64,000 bases of DNA from assembly GCF_002021565.1 (NCBI RefSeq), contig NZ_MSZX01000001.1:558027-622026 (forward strand), in the 5' to 3' direction. Source of the DNA: Paenibacillus selenitireducens (GTDB lineage Bacteria; Bacillota; Bacilli; Paenibacillales; Paenibacillaceae). Made by a program: the position numbers and the translations under genes. Positions 50,128 to 59,602 of the stretch are shown piece after piece. Position 1 is the stretch's first letter. The number at the start of each line of letters is the position of its first letter. Under the pieces are notes generated by a model. The model saw only the letters and a list, made by a program, of their open reading frames with translations, ran no database searches and had not been told where the DNA came from.

Positions 50128-50922
50128 TTATCCCAATACAACCCTATCATCAGATAACGCATTCCCGCTAATCTGCTCGAATTCGCCGAGCAATTGTGAG
50201 ACCGTCAGCGTTTTCTTCCGTTCTTCATTGATATCCAGAATGATGCGGCCTTTATCCATCATAATCAAGCGATTCCCAAGGCGGATCGCTTGATCCATAT
50301 TGTGTGTAACCATCAAGGTGGTGAGCTTCATGTCTTTAACAATGTTCTCTGTCAATGTTGTGATGAGTTCAGCACGCGATGGGTCAAGAGCGGCGGTATG
50401 TTCGTCGAGCAAAAGAATTTGAGGCTCGGTGAAAGTCGCCATTAACAAGCTTAAAGCTTGCCGTTCTCCGCCGGAGAGAAGTCCGACCTTTGCGTGGAGA
50501 CGATTTTCAAGTCCGATGCCAAGACGTTGCAGCTGCTCATAGAAGAAGGCACGTTTCCGCTTCGTTACCCCAAAGGATAAACCGCGCTGCTTCCCACGAG
50601 CATAGGCAATCGCAAGATTCTCTTCAATTGTCATGCGCGGCGCAGTACCTGCCATCGGGTCTTGGAAGACACGTCCGATCCAACGACTTCGGCGATATTC
50701 AGGTAAGCTCTGGACGGCAGTTCCGCTAATGTGAACTTCGCCATGGTCTGGGGCCATTACCCCTGAAATAATATTCATAAGCGTAGATTTCCCGGCTCCG
50801 TTACTGCCGATGACGGTGACGAAATCGCCCGGATTCAGGTGCAAGTTAATATTCATAAGCGCAATCTTCTCATCCGGCGTACCGGGATTGAACATTTTAG
50901 AAACTTTAGAAATGTGAAGCAT
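50128..50922 (-). CDS. ABC transporter ATP-binding protein (TrpXYZ/YtrE-type amino acid or tryptophan importer)
   Basis: A 264-residue ATPase. Walker A GSNGAGKST (about residues 38-46), signature LLSGGERQALSLLMA, Walker B ILLLDEHTAALDP and switch His in VTHNMDQA. The DEHTAALDP form is characteristic of the ATPase that accompanies pfam04392 binding proteins (TrpX type). It overlaps the permease gene by 17 nt and is the last gene of the three-gene operon. Confidence 0.9.
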   Translation of the reverse strand: MLHISKVSKMFNPGTPDEKIALMNINLHLNPGDFVTVIGSNGAGKSTLMNIISGVMAPDHGEVHISGTAVQSLPEYRRSRWIGRVFQDPMAGTAPRMTIEENLAIAYARGKQRGLSFGVTKRKRAFFYEQLQRLGIGLENRLHAKVGLLSGGERQALSLLMATFTEPQILLLDEHTAALDPSRAELITTLTENIVKDMKLTTLMVTHNMDQAIRLGNRLIMMDKGRIILDINEERKKTLTVSQLLGEFEQISGNALSDDRVVLG

Positions 50923-51835
50923 TGCGTTCGCCTCCTTTCGGTTGCTCGAAGGTCATGGATGCTAATTCAGCGGAACGTTTCTTGGCCACTTTATTCTGTT
51001 TCAGACGCCGCTGCACGGAAGGCAAGAATAGAGCGACAATAACGATGACCGCGGTAATCAATTTCAAGTCGGATGCATCCAACCATTCGACCCGCAAGGC
51101 GAATGCGACAATAATACGGTATACGATGGAGCCGAGCACCGCTGCGAGAATAGCGCGCAGCACGGATCTAGCACCGAAGATGGCTTCGCCGATAATCACG
51201 GAAGCAAGACCGATGACGATCATCCCGATCCCCATTGACATATCTGCGAAACCGGTTTGTTGCGTAATCAAGGAGCCGGATAAGGCAACCAACCCGTTAG
51301 CTAAGCTGACGCCAAGAATCGTTGTGTTATCGGTATGGGCACCGAAGCTTCGAATCATGCGAGCATTATCCCCGGTGGCACGAACGGCCAAGCCCAGATC
51401 CGTGTGCAAGAAACATACCAGCAACCCCCCGATCACAATGACGACGAAAGGCATTAAATATAGAGGCGAAATCGCCGTAAATAACGTGTCAGTTCCGAGT
51501 AAAGACATGTTGGGTTTCCCCATAATGCGCATATTGATCGAATAGAGCGCGATCATCATCAGAATCCCGGATAGGAGACCATTGATTTTACCTTTGGTGT
51601 GAAGAAGACCCGTACAGGCACCTGCTGCAAGTCCACCGATAAACGCACATAACGATGCGAGTACGGGGGAATATCCTTGAGAAACCATGACGGCTGCAAT
51701 CGCACCTCCGGTTGTAAAGCTCCCGTCCACCGTCAAATCAGGGAAATCCAAAATTCGGAACGTGATGTAAACGCCAATTGCCATTAAAGCATATAGAAGC
51801 CCAGATTCTACCGCTCCCAATAATGCACTTGCCAT
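50906..51835 (-). CDS. ABC transporter permease (BPD_transp_2-type)
   Basis: A 309-residue permease with about nine helices. Conserved GLLYALMAIGVYITFRILDF, PDLTVDGSFTTGGAIAAV, and LRAILAAVLGSIVYR match permeases of the TrpY/YtrF branch within branched-chain/ribose-type transporters. ATG 51835 follows AGGAGG by 8-9 nt; the open frame to 51889 runs through the ribosome site and is rejected. Partner of the ATPase and binding lipoprotein. Confidence 0.9.
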   Translation of the reverse strand: MASALLGAVESGLLYALMAIGVYITFRILDFPDLTVDGSFTTGGAIAAVMVSQGYSPVLASLCAFIGGLAAGACTGLLHTKGKINGLLSGILMMIALYSINMRIMGKPNMSLLGTDTLFTAISPLYLMPFVVIVIGGLLVCFLHTDLGLAVRATGDNARMIRSFGAHTDNTTILGVSLANGLVALSGSLITQQTGFADMSMGIGMIVIGLASVIIGEAIFGARSVLRAILAAVLGSIVYRIIVAFALRVEWLDASDLKLITAVIVIVALFLPSVQRRLKQNKVAKKRSAELASMTFEQPKGGERNASHF

Positions 51836-51905
51836 GGTATACAACCTCCTAGAAATTAGAAAAAAGGAGTGAACGCTCCAGAAGTTCACTCCTCATATCC
51901 GTTCT

Positions 51906-52955
51906 TTATTGAATCATATTTTTCGCTTGATCTTGAACAGCTTTCTTCATATCATCAGTGACGGTAATGCCTTGGGCTTCAGCAGATTTCAAATTCAAGA
52001 TGAGGTCTAACTTATCTTGCATCATGACTTTCATTTCACCCGGTTTCTTGCCGTTCTTCAAAATTTCGACAGCCATTTGTCCAGCTTGGTAGCCATGGTC
52101 GAAATATTTGAAGCCTACCGTTGCAAAAGCACCTTTCTCAACGGTGTCACGATCGCTCGAGAAGAAAGGGATTTTCTTGTCGTTGGCCACTTTAATAATG
52201 CTATCTACACCGCTAACAACCATATTGTCGAGCGTGATATAGAAGGCATCTGCGCGACCGACTAAGGATTCTGCCGCTTGTTTTACTTCGGATGTATTCG
52301 TGACAGCGGCTTTTACTAATTTAATGTTTTTCTTCGCGAATTCTTCTTCAGCCTTTTTACCCATAACGACCGCATTCGGTTCGCCTTCATTGATGACAAG
52401 ACCTACCGTCTTGATGTTTGGGAAGTTCGTGGAGATGAAATCCACTAATTTGGTCGTTGCTTCTGGATTCGTATCCGATGCACCTGTAATGTTGCCGCCC
52501 GGTTGATCCAAGTTCGCGACAATTTTAGCATCGATCGGATCGGTTACGGCTGCGAAGACAATCGGAGTTTCTTTGACCTGCCCTGCGACTGCCTGTGCGG
52601 ATGGCGTTGCGATGGCGAATACGAGATCGTTTTTCTGTCCGGCTATCTTCTGTGCAATAGACATGTTATTGGTCTGATCGCCTTGGGCATTGTTGTAGTC
52701 AAGCTTTAAGTTCTTGCCTTCTTCGATGCCGGCATCTTTCAGTGCTGCGATGAAACCTTCGCGTGTTGCGTCAAGCGACGGATGCTCAACGATTTGCGTG
52801 ATCGCGACCGTGTAAGATTTCTGATCTGTGGATGCTTCCGACGTTGTTGTCGTGGAGGCACCTTCGCTTGTGCTAGAGCCCGTGGTTTTCTGTCCACAAG
52901 CGGCAAGAGCGATAAGAATGGTGGTTAACAATAAAAGAACGCCAAACTTTTTCAT
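51906..52955 (-). CDS. ABC transporter substrate-binding lipoprotein (TrpX-like, pfam04392)
   Basis: A 349-residue lipoprotein with lipobox LAACGQ and a two-lobed binding fold: QIVEHPSLDATREGFIAALKDAG, ATPSAQAVAGQVKETPIVFAAVTDP, GLVINEGEPNAVVM, LDNMVVSGVDSIIKVANDKKIP. The family includes streptococcal TrpX for tryptophan, but other ligands occur. No T-box or TRAP leader was seen upstream, so a tryptophan role is only possible. Starts at ATG 52955 with AAGGGGA upstream. First gene of the operon. Confidence 0.9.
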   Translation of the reverse strand: MKKFGVLLLLTTILIALAACGQKTTGSSTSEGASTTTTSEASTDQKSYTVAITQIVEHPSLDATREGFIAALKDAGIEEGKNLKLDYNNAQGDQTNNMSIAQKIAGQKNDLVFAIATPSAQAVAGQVKETPIVFAAVTDPIDAKIVANLDQPGGNITGASDTNPEATTKLVDFISTNFPNIKTVGLVINEGEPNAVVMGKKAEEEFAKKNIKLVKAAVTNTSEVKQAAESLVGRADAFYITLDNMVVSGVDSIIKVANDKKIPFFSSDRDTVEKGAFATVGFKYFDHGYQAGQMAVEILKNGKKPGEMKVMMQDKLDLILNLKSAEAQGITVTDDMKKAVQDQAKNMIQ

Positions 52956-53214
52956 GGATAATTCCCCTTTTCTCATGTGTCTCTTTAACGCTTTCACTTA
53001 ATAAAGTGTTAAGGCAAAAAAATTAGTAATTATTACATTGGTTAATTTTGATTATTCATAGTTTAATAGGCGTTTACAAATCCGTCAATTCTTTATTTTT
53101 CGGGATGCGAAGGGAATCCTTCTATATTTTATTTTTAAAAATATAATTTAGAGTTGGAGTTATTTTTCGGTTATAATAGAACATATTTCCTCTAATTAGA
53201 AAGGATGTTGAGAA

Positions 53215-54909
53215 ATGAAGTTTAGCGATTACCGTTATGAACGTCCAGATGTCAATCGAATTCAAGAACAATTCTCACAGCTTATTTCTGAATTTAATGC
53301 AGCAGAGCAAGTAGAGCAGCAACATGAATTGATATCCGCCGTCAATAAACTTCGCAGTGATGTAAGCACACAGTTCGAACTTGTGATGATTCGGCATTCG
53401 ATTGATACCAATGATGAATTTTATAAAGCAGAACAAGATTTCATAGATGAAGTGATCCCCGTTCTTACAGAATACATAACCGATTATTATCGCGTACTGG
53501 TTCAATCGAAGTTTCGTACCGAGCTTGAAGCGAAATGGGGCAGCCAATTATTCCAACTGGCTGAATTGTCCTTAAAGACCTTCAAACCGGAAATCATTGA
53601 AGATTTGCAGCTTGAAAATAAACTATCTTCCGAATATTCGAAGCTGATCGCCTCTGCCAAAATCCAGTTTGATGGTGAGGAACGTACGCTGCCGCAGTTG
53701 GTTCCTTATTTGCAATCCACGGATCGCGAGACGCGTCGGCAAGCAGGTGAAGCCAAATATCAATTTTTCCAGGAAAATGAAGAAGCGCTAGACCGTATTT
53801 TTGATCAAATGGTAAAAGTAAGAACCACGATTGCGAAGAAGTTAGGATATAACAATTATGTCGAGTTAGGTTACAATCGCATGAACCGTACGGATTATAA
53901 TGCCGAGATGGTAGCGAATTTCCGCAAGCAAGTATTGGATCAGATCGTACCTGTCGCGTCGAAGCTCAAAGAACGTCAGTGTGAGCGCATTGGCGTGGAG
54001 CAGCTGCACTATTATGATGATAAGTTCAGCTTCAAGACAGGGAATGCAACGCCGAAGGGGGATCCGGAGTGGATCGTACAGAACGGCGCTAAAATGTATA
54101 AAGAGTTGTCGCCGGAAACGGATCAATTTTTCCAATTCATGATGCAAAATGAACTTTTGGATTTGGTAGCCAAAAAAGGTAAGCAAACCGGAGGGTACTG
54201 CACGTATATTTCCGGATACCAAGCACCGTTTATTTTCTCAAATTTCAATGGGACGTCGAATGACATCGATGTGTTGACGCACGAAGCGGGACATGCGTTC
54301 CAAGTGTTCGAGAGCAGAAAATACGAGACGCCGGAATATCATTTCCCAACGAATGAAGCTGCTGAAATCCACTCCATGAGCATGGAATTCTTTACGTGGC
54401 CGTGGATGGAATATTTCTTCCAAGAGGATACGGATAAATATCGCTTCAATCATTTAGCGGGTGGATTGCTCTTTATTCCATACGGCGTATCCGTAGATGA
54501 ATTCCAGCATTTCGTCTATGAACACCCTGAAGCTACGCCTGTGGAGCGGAAGCAAGCATGGAGGGAGATTGAACGTAAATATCTACCTCACTTAAAATAC
54601 GAGGACAACGATTATTTGGAGCGCGGCGGCTTCTGGCATCAACAGGGCCATATCTTCAGATCGCCGTTCTATTATATCGACTACACGTTAGCTCAAATGT
54701 GCGCATTCCAGTTCTGGAAGAAGATGCATGAGGATCGCAATCAAGCGTGGGCGGATTACCTTCACTTATGTCAGCTTGGCGGCAGCCTATCCTTCACGGC
54801 GTTAGTGAAAGAAGCGAAGCTTATTTCTCCGTTCGAGGATGGCTGTGTCGCATCTGTCATCGGTGAGATCGATAGCTGGTTGAGTCAAGTGGACGATAAG
54901 GCATTGTAA
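53215..54909 (+). CDS. M3-family oligoendopeptidase (PepF-like)
   Basis: A 564-residue zinc metallopeptidase. The HExxH motif is HEAGH at 356-360, with the third ligand Glu in the downstream helix NEAAEIHSMSMEFF. The N-terminal helical half (1-190) and C-terminal FRSPFYYIDYTLAQMCAFQFW are typical of the M3 fold with an enclosed channel that admits short peptides. It is cytoplasmic, with no signal. A TATAAT lies at 53172-53177. The gene precedes the TPP riboswitch but does not belong to the thi operon. Confidence 0.93.
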   Translation: MKFSDYRYERPDVNRIQEQFSQLISEFNAAEQVEQQHELISAVNKLRSDVSTQFELVMIRHSIDTNDEFYKAEQDFIDEVIPVLTEYITDYYRVLVQSKFRTELEAKWGSQLFQLAELSLKTFKPEIIEDLQLENKLSSEYSKLIASAKIQFDGEERTLPQLVPYLQSTDRETRRQAGEAKYQFFQENEEALDRIFDQMVKVRTTIAKKLGYNNYVELGYNRMNRTDYNAEMVANFRKQVLDQIVPVASKLKERQCERIGVEQLHYYDDKFSFKTGNATPKGDPEWIVQNGAKMYKELSPETDQFFQFMMQNELLDLVAKKGKQTGGYCTYISGYQAPFIFSNFNGTSNDIDVLTHEAGHAFQVFESRKYETPEYHFPTNEAAEIHSMSMEFFTWPWMEYFFQEDTDKYRFNHLAGGLLFIPYGVSVDEFQHFVYEHPEATPVERKQAWREIERKYLPHLKYEDNDYLERGGFWHQQGHIFRSPFYYIDYTLAQMCAFQFWKKMHEDRNQAWADYLHLCQLGGSLSFTALVKEAKLISPFEDGCVASVIGEIDSWLSQVDDKAL

Positions 54910-54979
54910 GCCGATCTTCACGAAATTCATCTTTACTTTCCCCATGTATGGGTTTATATTAAATTACAAATCGCATATG

Positions 54980-55073
54980 CAGATCGGGAGCCTGTGGAAG
55001 CAAGCTGAGAGTACGACTAAGCCGTCGTAGACCGTTTGAACCTGTTGGATAATGCCAGCGTAGGAAGTGACAA
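54980..55073 (+). ncRNA. TPP riboswitch (THI element)
   Basis: CTGAGA at 55005-55010, TTGAACCTG at 55036-55044, GGATAATGCCAGCG and TAGGAA at 55047-55066 are the conserved thi-box segments in the right order and spacing, preceded by GGGAGCC-like sequence. It senses thiamine pyrophosphate and is followed by a terminator and the thi operon. Outer borders are approximate. Confidence 0.95.
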
Positions 55074-55085
55074 AGTGTAACGTAG

Positions 55086-55118
55086 AGACACTGTGCTTTC
55101 GCATAGTGTCTTTTTTTT
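55086..55118 (+). terminator. Riboswitch expression-platform terminator
   Basis: GACACTGTGC-TTTC-GCATAGTGTC with eight T; it would form when TPP is bound, stopping transcription before thiM. Confidence 0.92.
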
Positions 55119-55126
55119 CATTTAAT

Positions 55127-55219
55127 CGCGGTCGCTCAAATTCGAAAGGCCTCGATAGAGGTTTTCACATGTGAAGAAAGTGCTGTTGAAGAAGCTTCAT
55201 GGAAATACAAGCTTTTTTT
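55127..55219 (+). ncRNA. Candidate conserved leader RNA (copy B) with second hairpin
   Basis: 55127-55170 repeats the 13447-13489 element (CGCGGTCGCTCA ... TTCGAAAGGCC ... GATAGAGGTTTTC), here with the small hairpin CCTC-GATA-GAGG. GTTGAAG follows at 55185-55191, then AAGCTT (55192-55197) and AAGCTT (55209-55214) plus T run. So thiM lies behind two terminator-like hairpins. Confidence 0.5.
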
Positions 55220-55298
55220 ACACGCTGTCTTCATCCTGCTAAAACGCTTGCCCCCTCTCATTCCCGATCTCTCATGCACAGAAAGGTTGGGACCCTCC

Positions 55299-56123
55299 AT
55301 GCAAATGCAATCCTTTACAGACATTCTACAACGTGTACGTCATGAAAACCCGCTCATTCACAACATTACCAATATTGTCGTTGCTAACTTCACTGCGAAC
55401 GGGCTGTTAGCGCTAGGGGCATCGCCGGTCATGGCGGATGGGAAGGAAGAAGTTGCCGATATGGCGGCCATCGCGAAGGCGCTCGTCCTCAATATCGGTA
55501 CGTTACATGAAAGAACCCTGGAGTCGATGATTATCGCAGGCAAAGCAGCCAATGCAAGCGGTGTTCCTGTCGTTCTTGACCCCGTGGGAGCCGGAGCAAC
55601 AGCTTATCGGACGAATACGGTCCGTCAAATTCTTGATGAAGTTCGTGTATCCTTGATTCGAGGCAATGCGGCGGAGATTGCCAATGTCGTCGGTATTCCC
55701 TGGGAAATTAAAGGCGTCGATGCAGGCGAAGGCTACGTAAATACACGAGAGCTTGCAGAGCAAGCGGCGCAGCAGCTCCAGACCGTTGTCGTGATTACGG
55801 GACAAGAGGACGTCGTAACAGACTGCCAAACTACGTATCTCATTCGGAATGGGCATCCGATTCTTACGAAAATTACAGGCACGGGGTGTTTACTTACCTC
55901 GGTGATTGCTGCTTTTGCCGGGGTTGAGCGTGATATCCCATTGGCTGCAGCGGCAGCTTTAGTCTATTACGGCGTTGCAGCCGATATCGCAGCCGAACGA
56001 TCGGCAGATCGCGGCCCCGGAAGTTTCCAGCTGGAGTTCCTAAACCAACTCGCGCAAGTCAACGGGGCTCACATTCAAGCACGCGGATGTGTTCAGATGT
56101 TGTCTGCACCGTCATTGCGTTAA
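55299..56123 (+). CDS. thiM: Hydroxyethylthiazole kinase
   Basis: A 274-residue ribokinase-like enzyme that phosphorylates the thiazole moiety for salvage into thiamine. [30 protein letters not shown] is the family N-terminus; [10 protein letters not shown] and the anion-hole [13 protein letters not shown] with catalytic Cys are present. ATG 55299 is chosen; the TTG at 55248 lies in leader sequence and would add 17 atypical residues. First gene of the TPP-riboswitch operon, 14 nt before thiD. Confidence 0.95.
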   Translation: MQMQSFTDILQRVRHENPLIHNITNIVVANFTANGLLALGASPVMADGKEEVADMAAIAKALVLNIGTLHERTLESMIIAGKAANASGVPVVLDPVGAGATAYRTNTVRQILDEVRVSLIRGNAAEIANVVGIPWEIKGVDAGEGYVNTRELAEQAAQQLQTVVVITGQEDVVTDCQTTYLIRNGHPILTKITGTGCLLTSVIAAFAGVERDIPLAAAAALVYYGVAADIAAERSADRGPGSFQLEFLNQLAQVNGAHIQARGCVQMLSAPSLR

Positions 56124-56137
56124 GGAGGGGTCAAGCG

Positions 56138-56944
56138 ATGTTACTAGGAAGAGCATTAACCATTGCAGGTTCGGATAGCGGCGGCGGAGCTGGCATTCAA
56201 GCCGATCTCAAAACCTTTCAAGAATTGCATGCTTACGGGATGTCGGCGATTACCGCGGTGACGGCTCAGAATACCCTTGGCGTCCAAGGGGTGTATCCGA
56301 TGTCGGTAGAAGCCGTGGTACAACAGATTGATGCCGTGGGTCAAGATATTGGTGTGGATGCGTTAAAGACAGGGATGCTGTTCAGCGCTGAAATAATTGA
56401 AGCGGTAGCCGATAGAATCCAACATTATGGGTGGCGTAACGTCGTGGTAGATCCTGTAATGATAGCGAAGGGAGGAGCTGCACTCCTTCAGACCGCGGCG
56501 ATCCAGGCATTGAAAGAATATCTCATTCCGCTTGCATGGGTGATCACACCGAATATTCCTGAGGCGGAAGCATTGACAGGAATCAAGATTGGTTCGATGG
56601 ATCAACGCAAAGAAGCTTGCAAACGGCTGATCGATCTTGGTGCACATCATGTCATCGTCAAAGGCGGTCATGAGGAAGGCAGCACCAAGGTTGTTGATTT
56701 GCTTTACGATGGCGAGGCCTTTACAGAAGTGGAGACCCTTCGGATTGAGACACGTCATACGCATGGCACGGGGTGTACATTCGCTGCGGCGATTACCGCT
56801 GAACTTGCCAAAGGCAAAGATTTAAGCGACGCCCTATCGGTTGCAAAAGAATTTATTCAAGCCGCGATCTCACATCCCCTAGGCATCGGCGCGGGACATG
56901 GCCCGACGAATCATTGGGCATATCGGGGGTTGATTCCTTCATGA
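56138..56944 (+). CDS. thiD: Hydroxymethylpyrimidine kinase / phosphomethylpyrimidine kinase
   Basis: A 268-residue bifunctional kinase making HMP-pyrophosphate, the pyrimidine half of thiamine. LTIAGSDSGGGAGIQADLKTF at the N-terminus, VVDPVMIAKGG, TPNIPEAEALTG and HGTGCTFAAAI are diagnostic. AAGGAGGGG supports ATG 56138. Its TGA overlaps the thiE ATG. Confidence 0.95.
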   Translation: MLLGRALTIAGSDSGGGAGIQADLKTFQELHAYGMSAITAVTAQNTLGVQGVYPMSVEAVVQQIDAVGQDIGVDALKTGMLFSAEIIEAVADRIQHYGWRNVVVDPVMIAKGGAALLQTAAIQALKEYLIPLAWVITPNIPEAEALTGIKIGSMDQRKEACKRLIDLGAHHVIVKGGHEEGSTKVVDLLYDGEAFTEVETLRIETRHTHGTGCTFAAAITAELAKGKDLSDALSVAKEFIQAAISHPLGIGAGHGPTNHWAYRGLIPS

Positions 56945-57621
56945 GTAGATCCATAGAAGACTTGCGTGCGTGTCTCAAGCTTTACTTGGTTATGGGCAGC
57001 ACGAACTGTCAGGGGGATCCGTTGATCGTGCTCGACGAAGCTATTCAAGGCGGAATTACGCTATTTCAGTTTCGGGAAAAGGGTGAGGGAGCTCTTGTCG
57101 GTGATGCGAAGGAACAGCTTGCGCGACAGCTCCAAGCCAGATGCCAAGCACATGGCGTGCCTTTTATCGTGAACGATGATGTAGAGCTCGCGATACGAAT
57201 GGAGGCAGACGGAGTACATATCGGACAGGACGATGAGCCTGCGGATCAAGTGCGTCAGCGACTGGGGGCTCATCGGATCGTGGGTGTTTCAGCGCATTCT
57301 ATGGCGGAAGTGGAGCGAGCGATATCGGATGGAGCCGATTATGTAGGGATCGGGCCGATCTATCCTACGGCGACGAAGAAAGACGCGAAGGCTGTCCAGG
57401 GGACGCGCTTGATTCAAGAATTGCGGGAACAAGGCCTGACGATTCCACTCGTAGGCATTGGCGGAATTACCGCAGAGAATGCTTCGGATGTGATTCTCGC
57501 AGGGGCAGATGGCATAGCCGTTGTCTCCGCAATTAGCATGTCAACCCAGGTAAAACAAAGCACAGAGCGGCTGATATTCGAACTGGGACGATACCGTGGT
57601 GCTATGAAGGAGGATACGTAA
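56941..57621 (+). CDS. thiE: Thiamine-phosphate synthase
   Basis: A 226-residue TIM barrel joining HMP-PP and thiazole phosphate to thiamine phosphate. YLVMGSTN, FQFREKGEG, FIVNDDVELAIRMEADGVHIGQDD, SAHSMAEVERAISDGADYVGIGPIYPT and GIGGITAENA are characteristic. ATG 56941 overlaps the thiD stop. With thiM and thiD it makes a salvage route; no thiC, thiG or thiO is in the operon, so de novo synthesis, if any, is elsewhere. Confidence 0.95.
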   Translation: MSRSIEDLRACLKLYLVMGSTNCQGDPLIVLDEAIQGGITLFQFREKGEGALVGDAKEQLARQLQARCQAHGVPFIVNDDVELAIRMEADGVHIGQDDEPADQVRQRLGAHRIVGVSAHSMAEVERAISDGADYVGIGPIYPTATKKDAKAVQGTRLIQELREQGLTIPLVGIGGITAENASDVILAGADGIAVVSAISMSTQVKQSTERLIFELGRYRGAMKEDT

Positions 57622-58968
57622 GTGGAACACCAGATGGACCAAGAAGAACAATCCCTCACCGTCGGTATCGAAGAGAAGCTGCCGATGGGTAAAAATATAC
57701 TGTACGGATTACAACATGTCTTTGTATCAAATGTATGGCTGGACCCGATATTCGTCGCGGCGATGGTTGGTTTGCCGGTCGCGCTCGCTTCGAATATGGT
57801 GAATGCGATATTCATTGCGGCTGGACTCGTCACATTAACGCAAGCGACACGACTGGTTAAGCTTCCCATCATTCAGGGGCCTTCTGCATCGTTCGATGCA
57901 TTAATGATCTCCACAGGGAAGGCTGGAGGATTTGCGGCAGCAGGCGGGAGTATTCTTCTAAGCGCCATGCTTGTATTTATCTTATCCATTACCGGCATCA
58001 TTGGGAAACTGAAAGTCCTTTTTACGCCCGTGGTGTCGGGAACGGTAATTTTTGTTGTAGGTGTAGCATTAGCCGGCTTCACGCTTTCGGAGTTTTTGGG
58101 CGGGACACCGGATATGCCGAGCTTTGCTTCGCCGGAGACGTTAGGGATGGCGATTCCAACGGCGTTGACGGTTATTCTGTGCTCGATTTTTGGGCGTAAA
58201 ACGTGGAAATCGTTCTCCTTTTTGATCGCGCTGATCATAGGGGATGCCATTGCCTTGGGGCTTGGACAAATCAGTTTTGCAGCGGTGGGAGAGAAGAACT
58301 GGTTCGGGCTTCCACAGTTATTCCCATTTGGGATGCTGGAGTTCCATTTCGCCACGTTTATTACGTTTTTTGTTGCATATCTCGCGGCGATTATTGAGGC
58401 CATGGGCGTCTATAACGCAGCATCCGATATGACCGGCGTACGATTAGACGAGAAGCGCTTACGCTATGGCTTCGCAGGGGAAAGTGTAGGTTCCATGATT
58501 TCGTCTGTGCTGGGCGGTTTTCCAACGACGGCCTATGGCCAGAATGTCGGGCTCCTTCGTTTAACAGGCGTAGCCTCCCGTTATCCCGTCATCATCGCCG
58601 GCCTATTGTTTTTAGTATTAGGCTTCGTGCCCAAAGCGGGGGCCCTATTGGCTGTAACCCCAAGCCCCGTCGTAGGAGGGATTTTCTTGCCTGCGGCGGC
58701 TTCGTTAATTTTTACAGGGATCTCGATTCTTGCACGAATGGAGAAGACCGAGATCAACTATATGATTACAGGCATCTCCATCTTGCTCGCGATCGGTTTG
58801 CCTTCCTATGCAGCAGCATTTACCGGCGTATTCGGTACATTTGCTTCGAGTAGTGTATTGATCGGCGCACTAACTTCGATCCTGCTGCATCTCGTGTTTA
58901 TTAATATTCCACAGCTGTTGCGTCAGACGAACAGGGATAAAAGACAAGTAAAAGGGGATTCTTTCTAA
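57622..58968 (+). CDS. NCS2-family nucleobase permease in the thiamine operon (candidate HMP/thiazole importer)
   Basis: A 448-residue membrane protein with 12-14 helices of the uracil/xanthine NCS2 family. GLQHVFVSNVWLDPIFVAAMVG, LPIIQGPSASFDALM, the central Glu region YLAAIIEAMGVYNAASDMTG and PTTAYGQNVGLLRLTGVASR are family motifs. It is co-transcribed with thiE (GTG start 1 codon after its stop, AAGGAGG upstream) and controlled by the TPP riboswitch. Import of a thiamine precursor, most simply the pyrimidine HMP, is inferred from context; known HMP carriers are NCS1 (CytX) or ABC types. Confidence 0.88.
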   Translation: MEHQMDQEEQSLTVGIEEKLPMGKNILYGLQHVFVSNVWLDPIFVAAMVGLPVALASNMVNAIFIAAGLVTLTQATRLVKLPIIQGPSASFDALMISTGKAGGFAAAGGSILLSAMLVFILSITGIIGKLKVLFTPVVSGTVIFVVGVALAGFTLSEFLGGTPDMPSFASPETLGMAIPTALTVILCSIFGRKTWKSFSFLIALIIGDAIALGLGQISFAAVGEKNWFGLPQLFPFGMLEFHFATFITFFVAYLAAIIEAMGVYNAASDMTGVRLDEKRLRYGFAGESVGSMISSVLGGFPTTAYGQNVGLLRLTGVASRYPVIIAGLLFLVLGFVPKAGALLAVTPSPVVGGIFLPAAASLIFTGISILARMEKTEINYMITGISILLAIGLPSYAAAFTGVFGTFASSSVLIGALTSILLHLVFINIPQLLRQTNRDKRQVKGDSF

Positions 58969-58989
58969 AAAAGAGAAAGGATTCTATCC

Positions 58990-59505
58990 ATGCTCAAAAT
59001 TTTAGGTTTAATTCTTATCATACAGATTGTATACGTATCTGCTTTTACGTTACGCATGATTCTCACCTTGAAAGGCCAGAAATATGTTGCAGCGCTCATT
59101 AGTACGATGGAAATCACGGTGTATGTATTTGGTCTCAATCTCGTACTCAAATATTTGAATCATTTTGCGAGCATTGCGGTGTATGCCATTGGATATGGGC
59201 TTGGCATACTTGTCGGTTCCTGGATTGAGGAAAAGCTTGCGCTTGGTTACATTACGCTGAAAGTGATCTCGAATGAAGTGGATATGAATATCGCGACGCA
59301 GCTGCGACAGAACGGCTTTGGTGTGACGACCTGGATCGGAAATGGGCGCGATGGCGACCGACTCGTCATGGAGATTTTGGCGAAACGCAAAAATCAAAAA
59401 GATCTGTATCAGACGATCTTAGAGCTGGATCCCAAGGCATTCGTCATTTCGTTGGAACCCAAACAGTTTCATGGCGGGTTCTGGACCCGCGCGATCAAAC
59501 GATAA
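58990..59505 (+). CDS. UPF0316/DUF2179 membrane protein (YebE-like)
   Basis: A 171-residue protein with three N-terminal helices (about 1-75), then a cytoplasmic DUF2179 domain (about 100-165: GFGVTTWIGNGRDGDRLVMEILAKR). UPF0316 proteins occur throughout Bacilli without known function. It starts 21 nt after the NCS2 permease on the same strand with AAAGGA before the ATG, so it is probably the last gene of the riboswitch operon. A functional link to thiamine is not established. Confidence 0.88.
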   Translation: MLKILGLILIIQIVYVSAFTLRMILTLKGQKYVAALISTMEITVYVFGLNLVLKYLNHFASIAVYAIGYGLGILVGSWIEEKLALGYITLKVISNEVDMNIATQLRQNGFGVTTWIGNGRDGDRLVMEILAKRKNQKDLYQTILELDPKAFVISLEPKQFHGGFWTRAIKR

Positions 59506-59517
59506 GCTGTTAATATG

Positions 59518-59559
59518 AACGTCCACTTCCTGCTTTTACGCGGGAATGGGCGTTTTTGT
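59518..59559 (+). terminator. Terminator of the thi operon
   Basis: AACGTCCACTTCC pairs with GGGAATGGGCGTT (small bulge), followed by TTTTTG. Confidence 0.78.
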
Positions 59560-59602
59560 TATCCTTCGAAATCTCGTGATGGTAGCTATGAAAAAACTAT
59601 GA

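Noticed and set aside
51906-52955. Firm assignment as a tryptophan transporter with T-box control
   Set aside because: No T-box or tryptophan leader is visible upstream; family membership alone does not fix the ligand.
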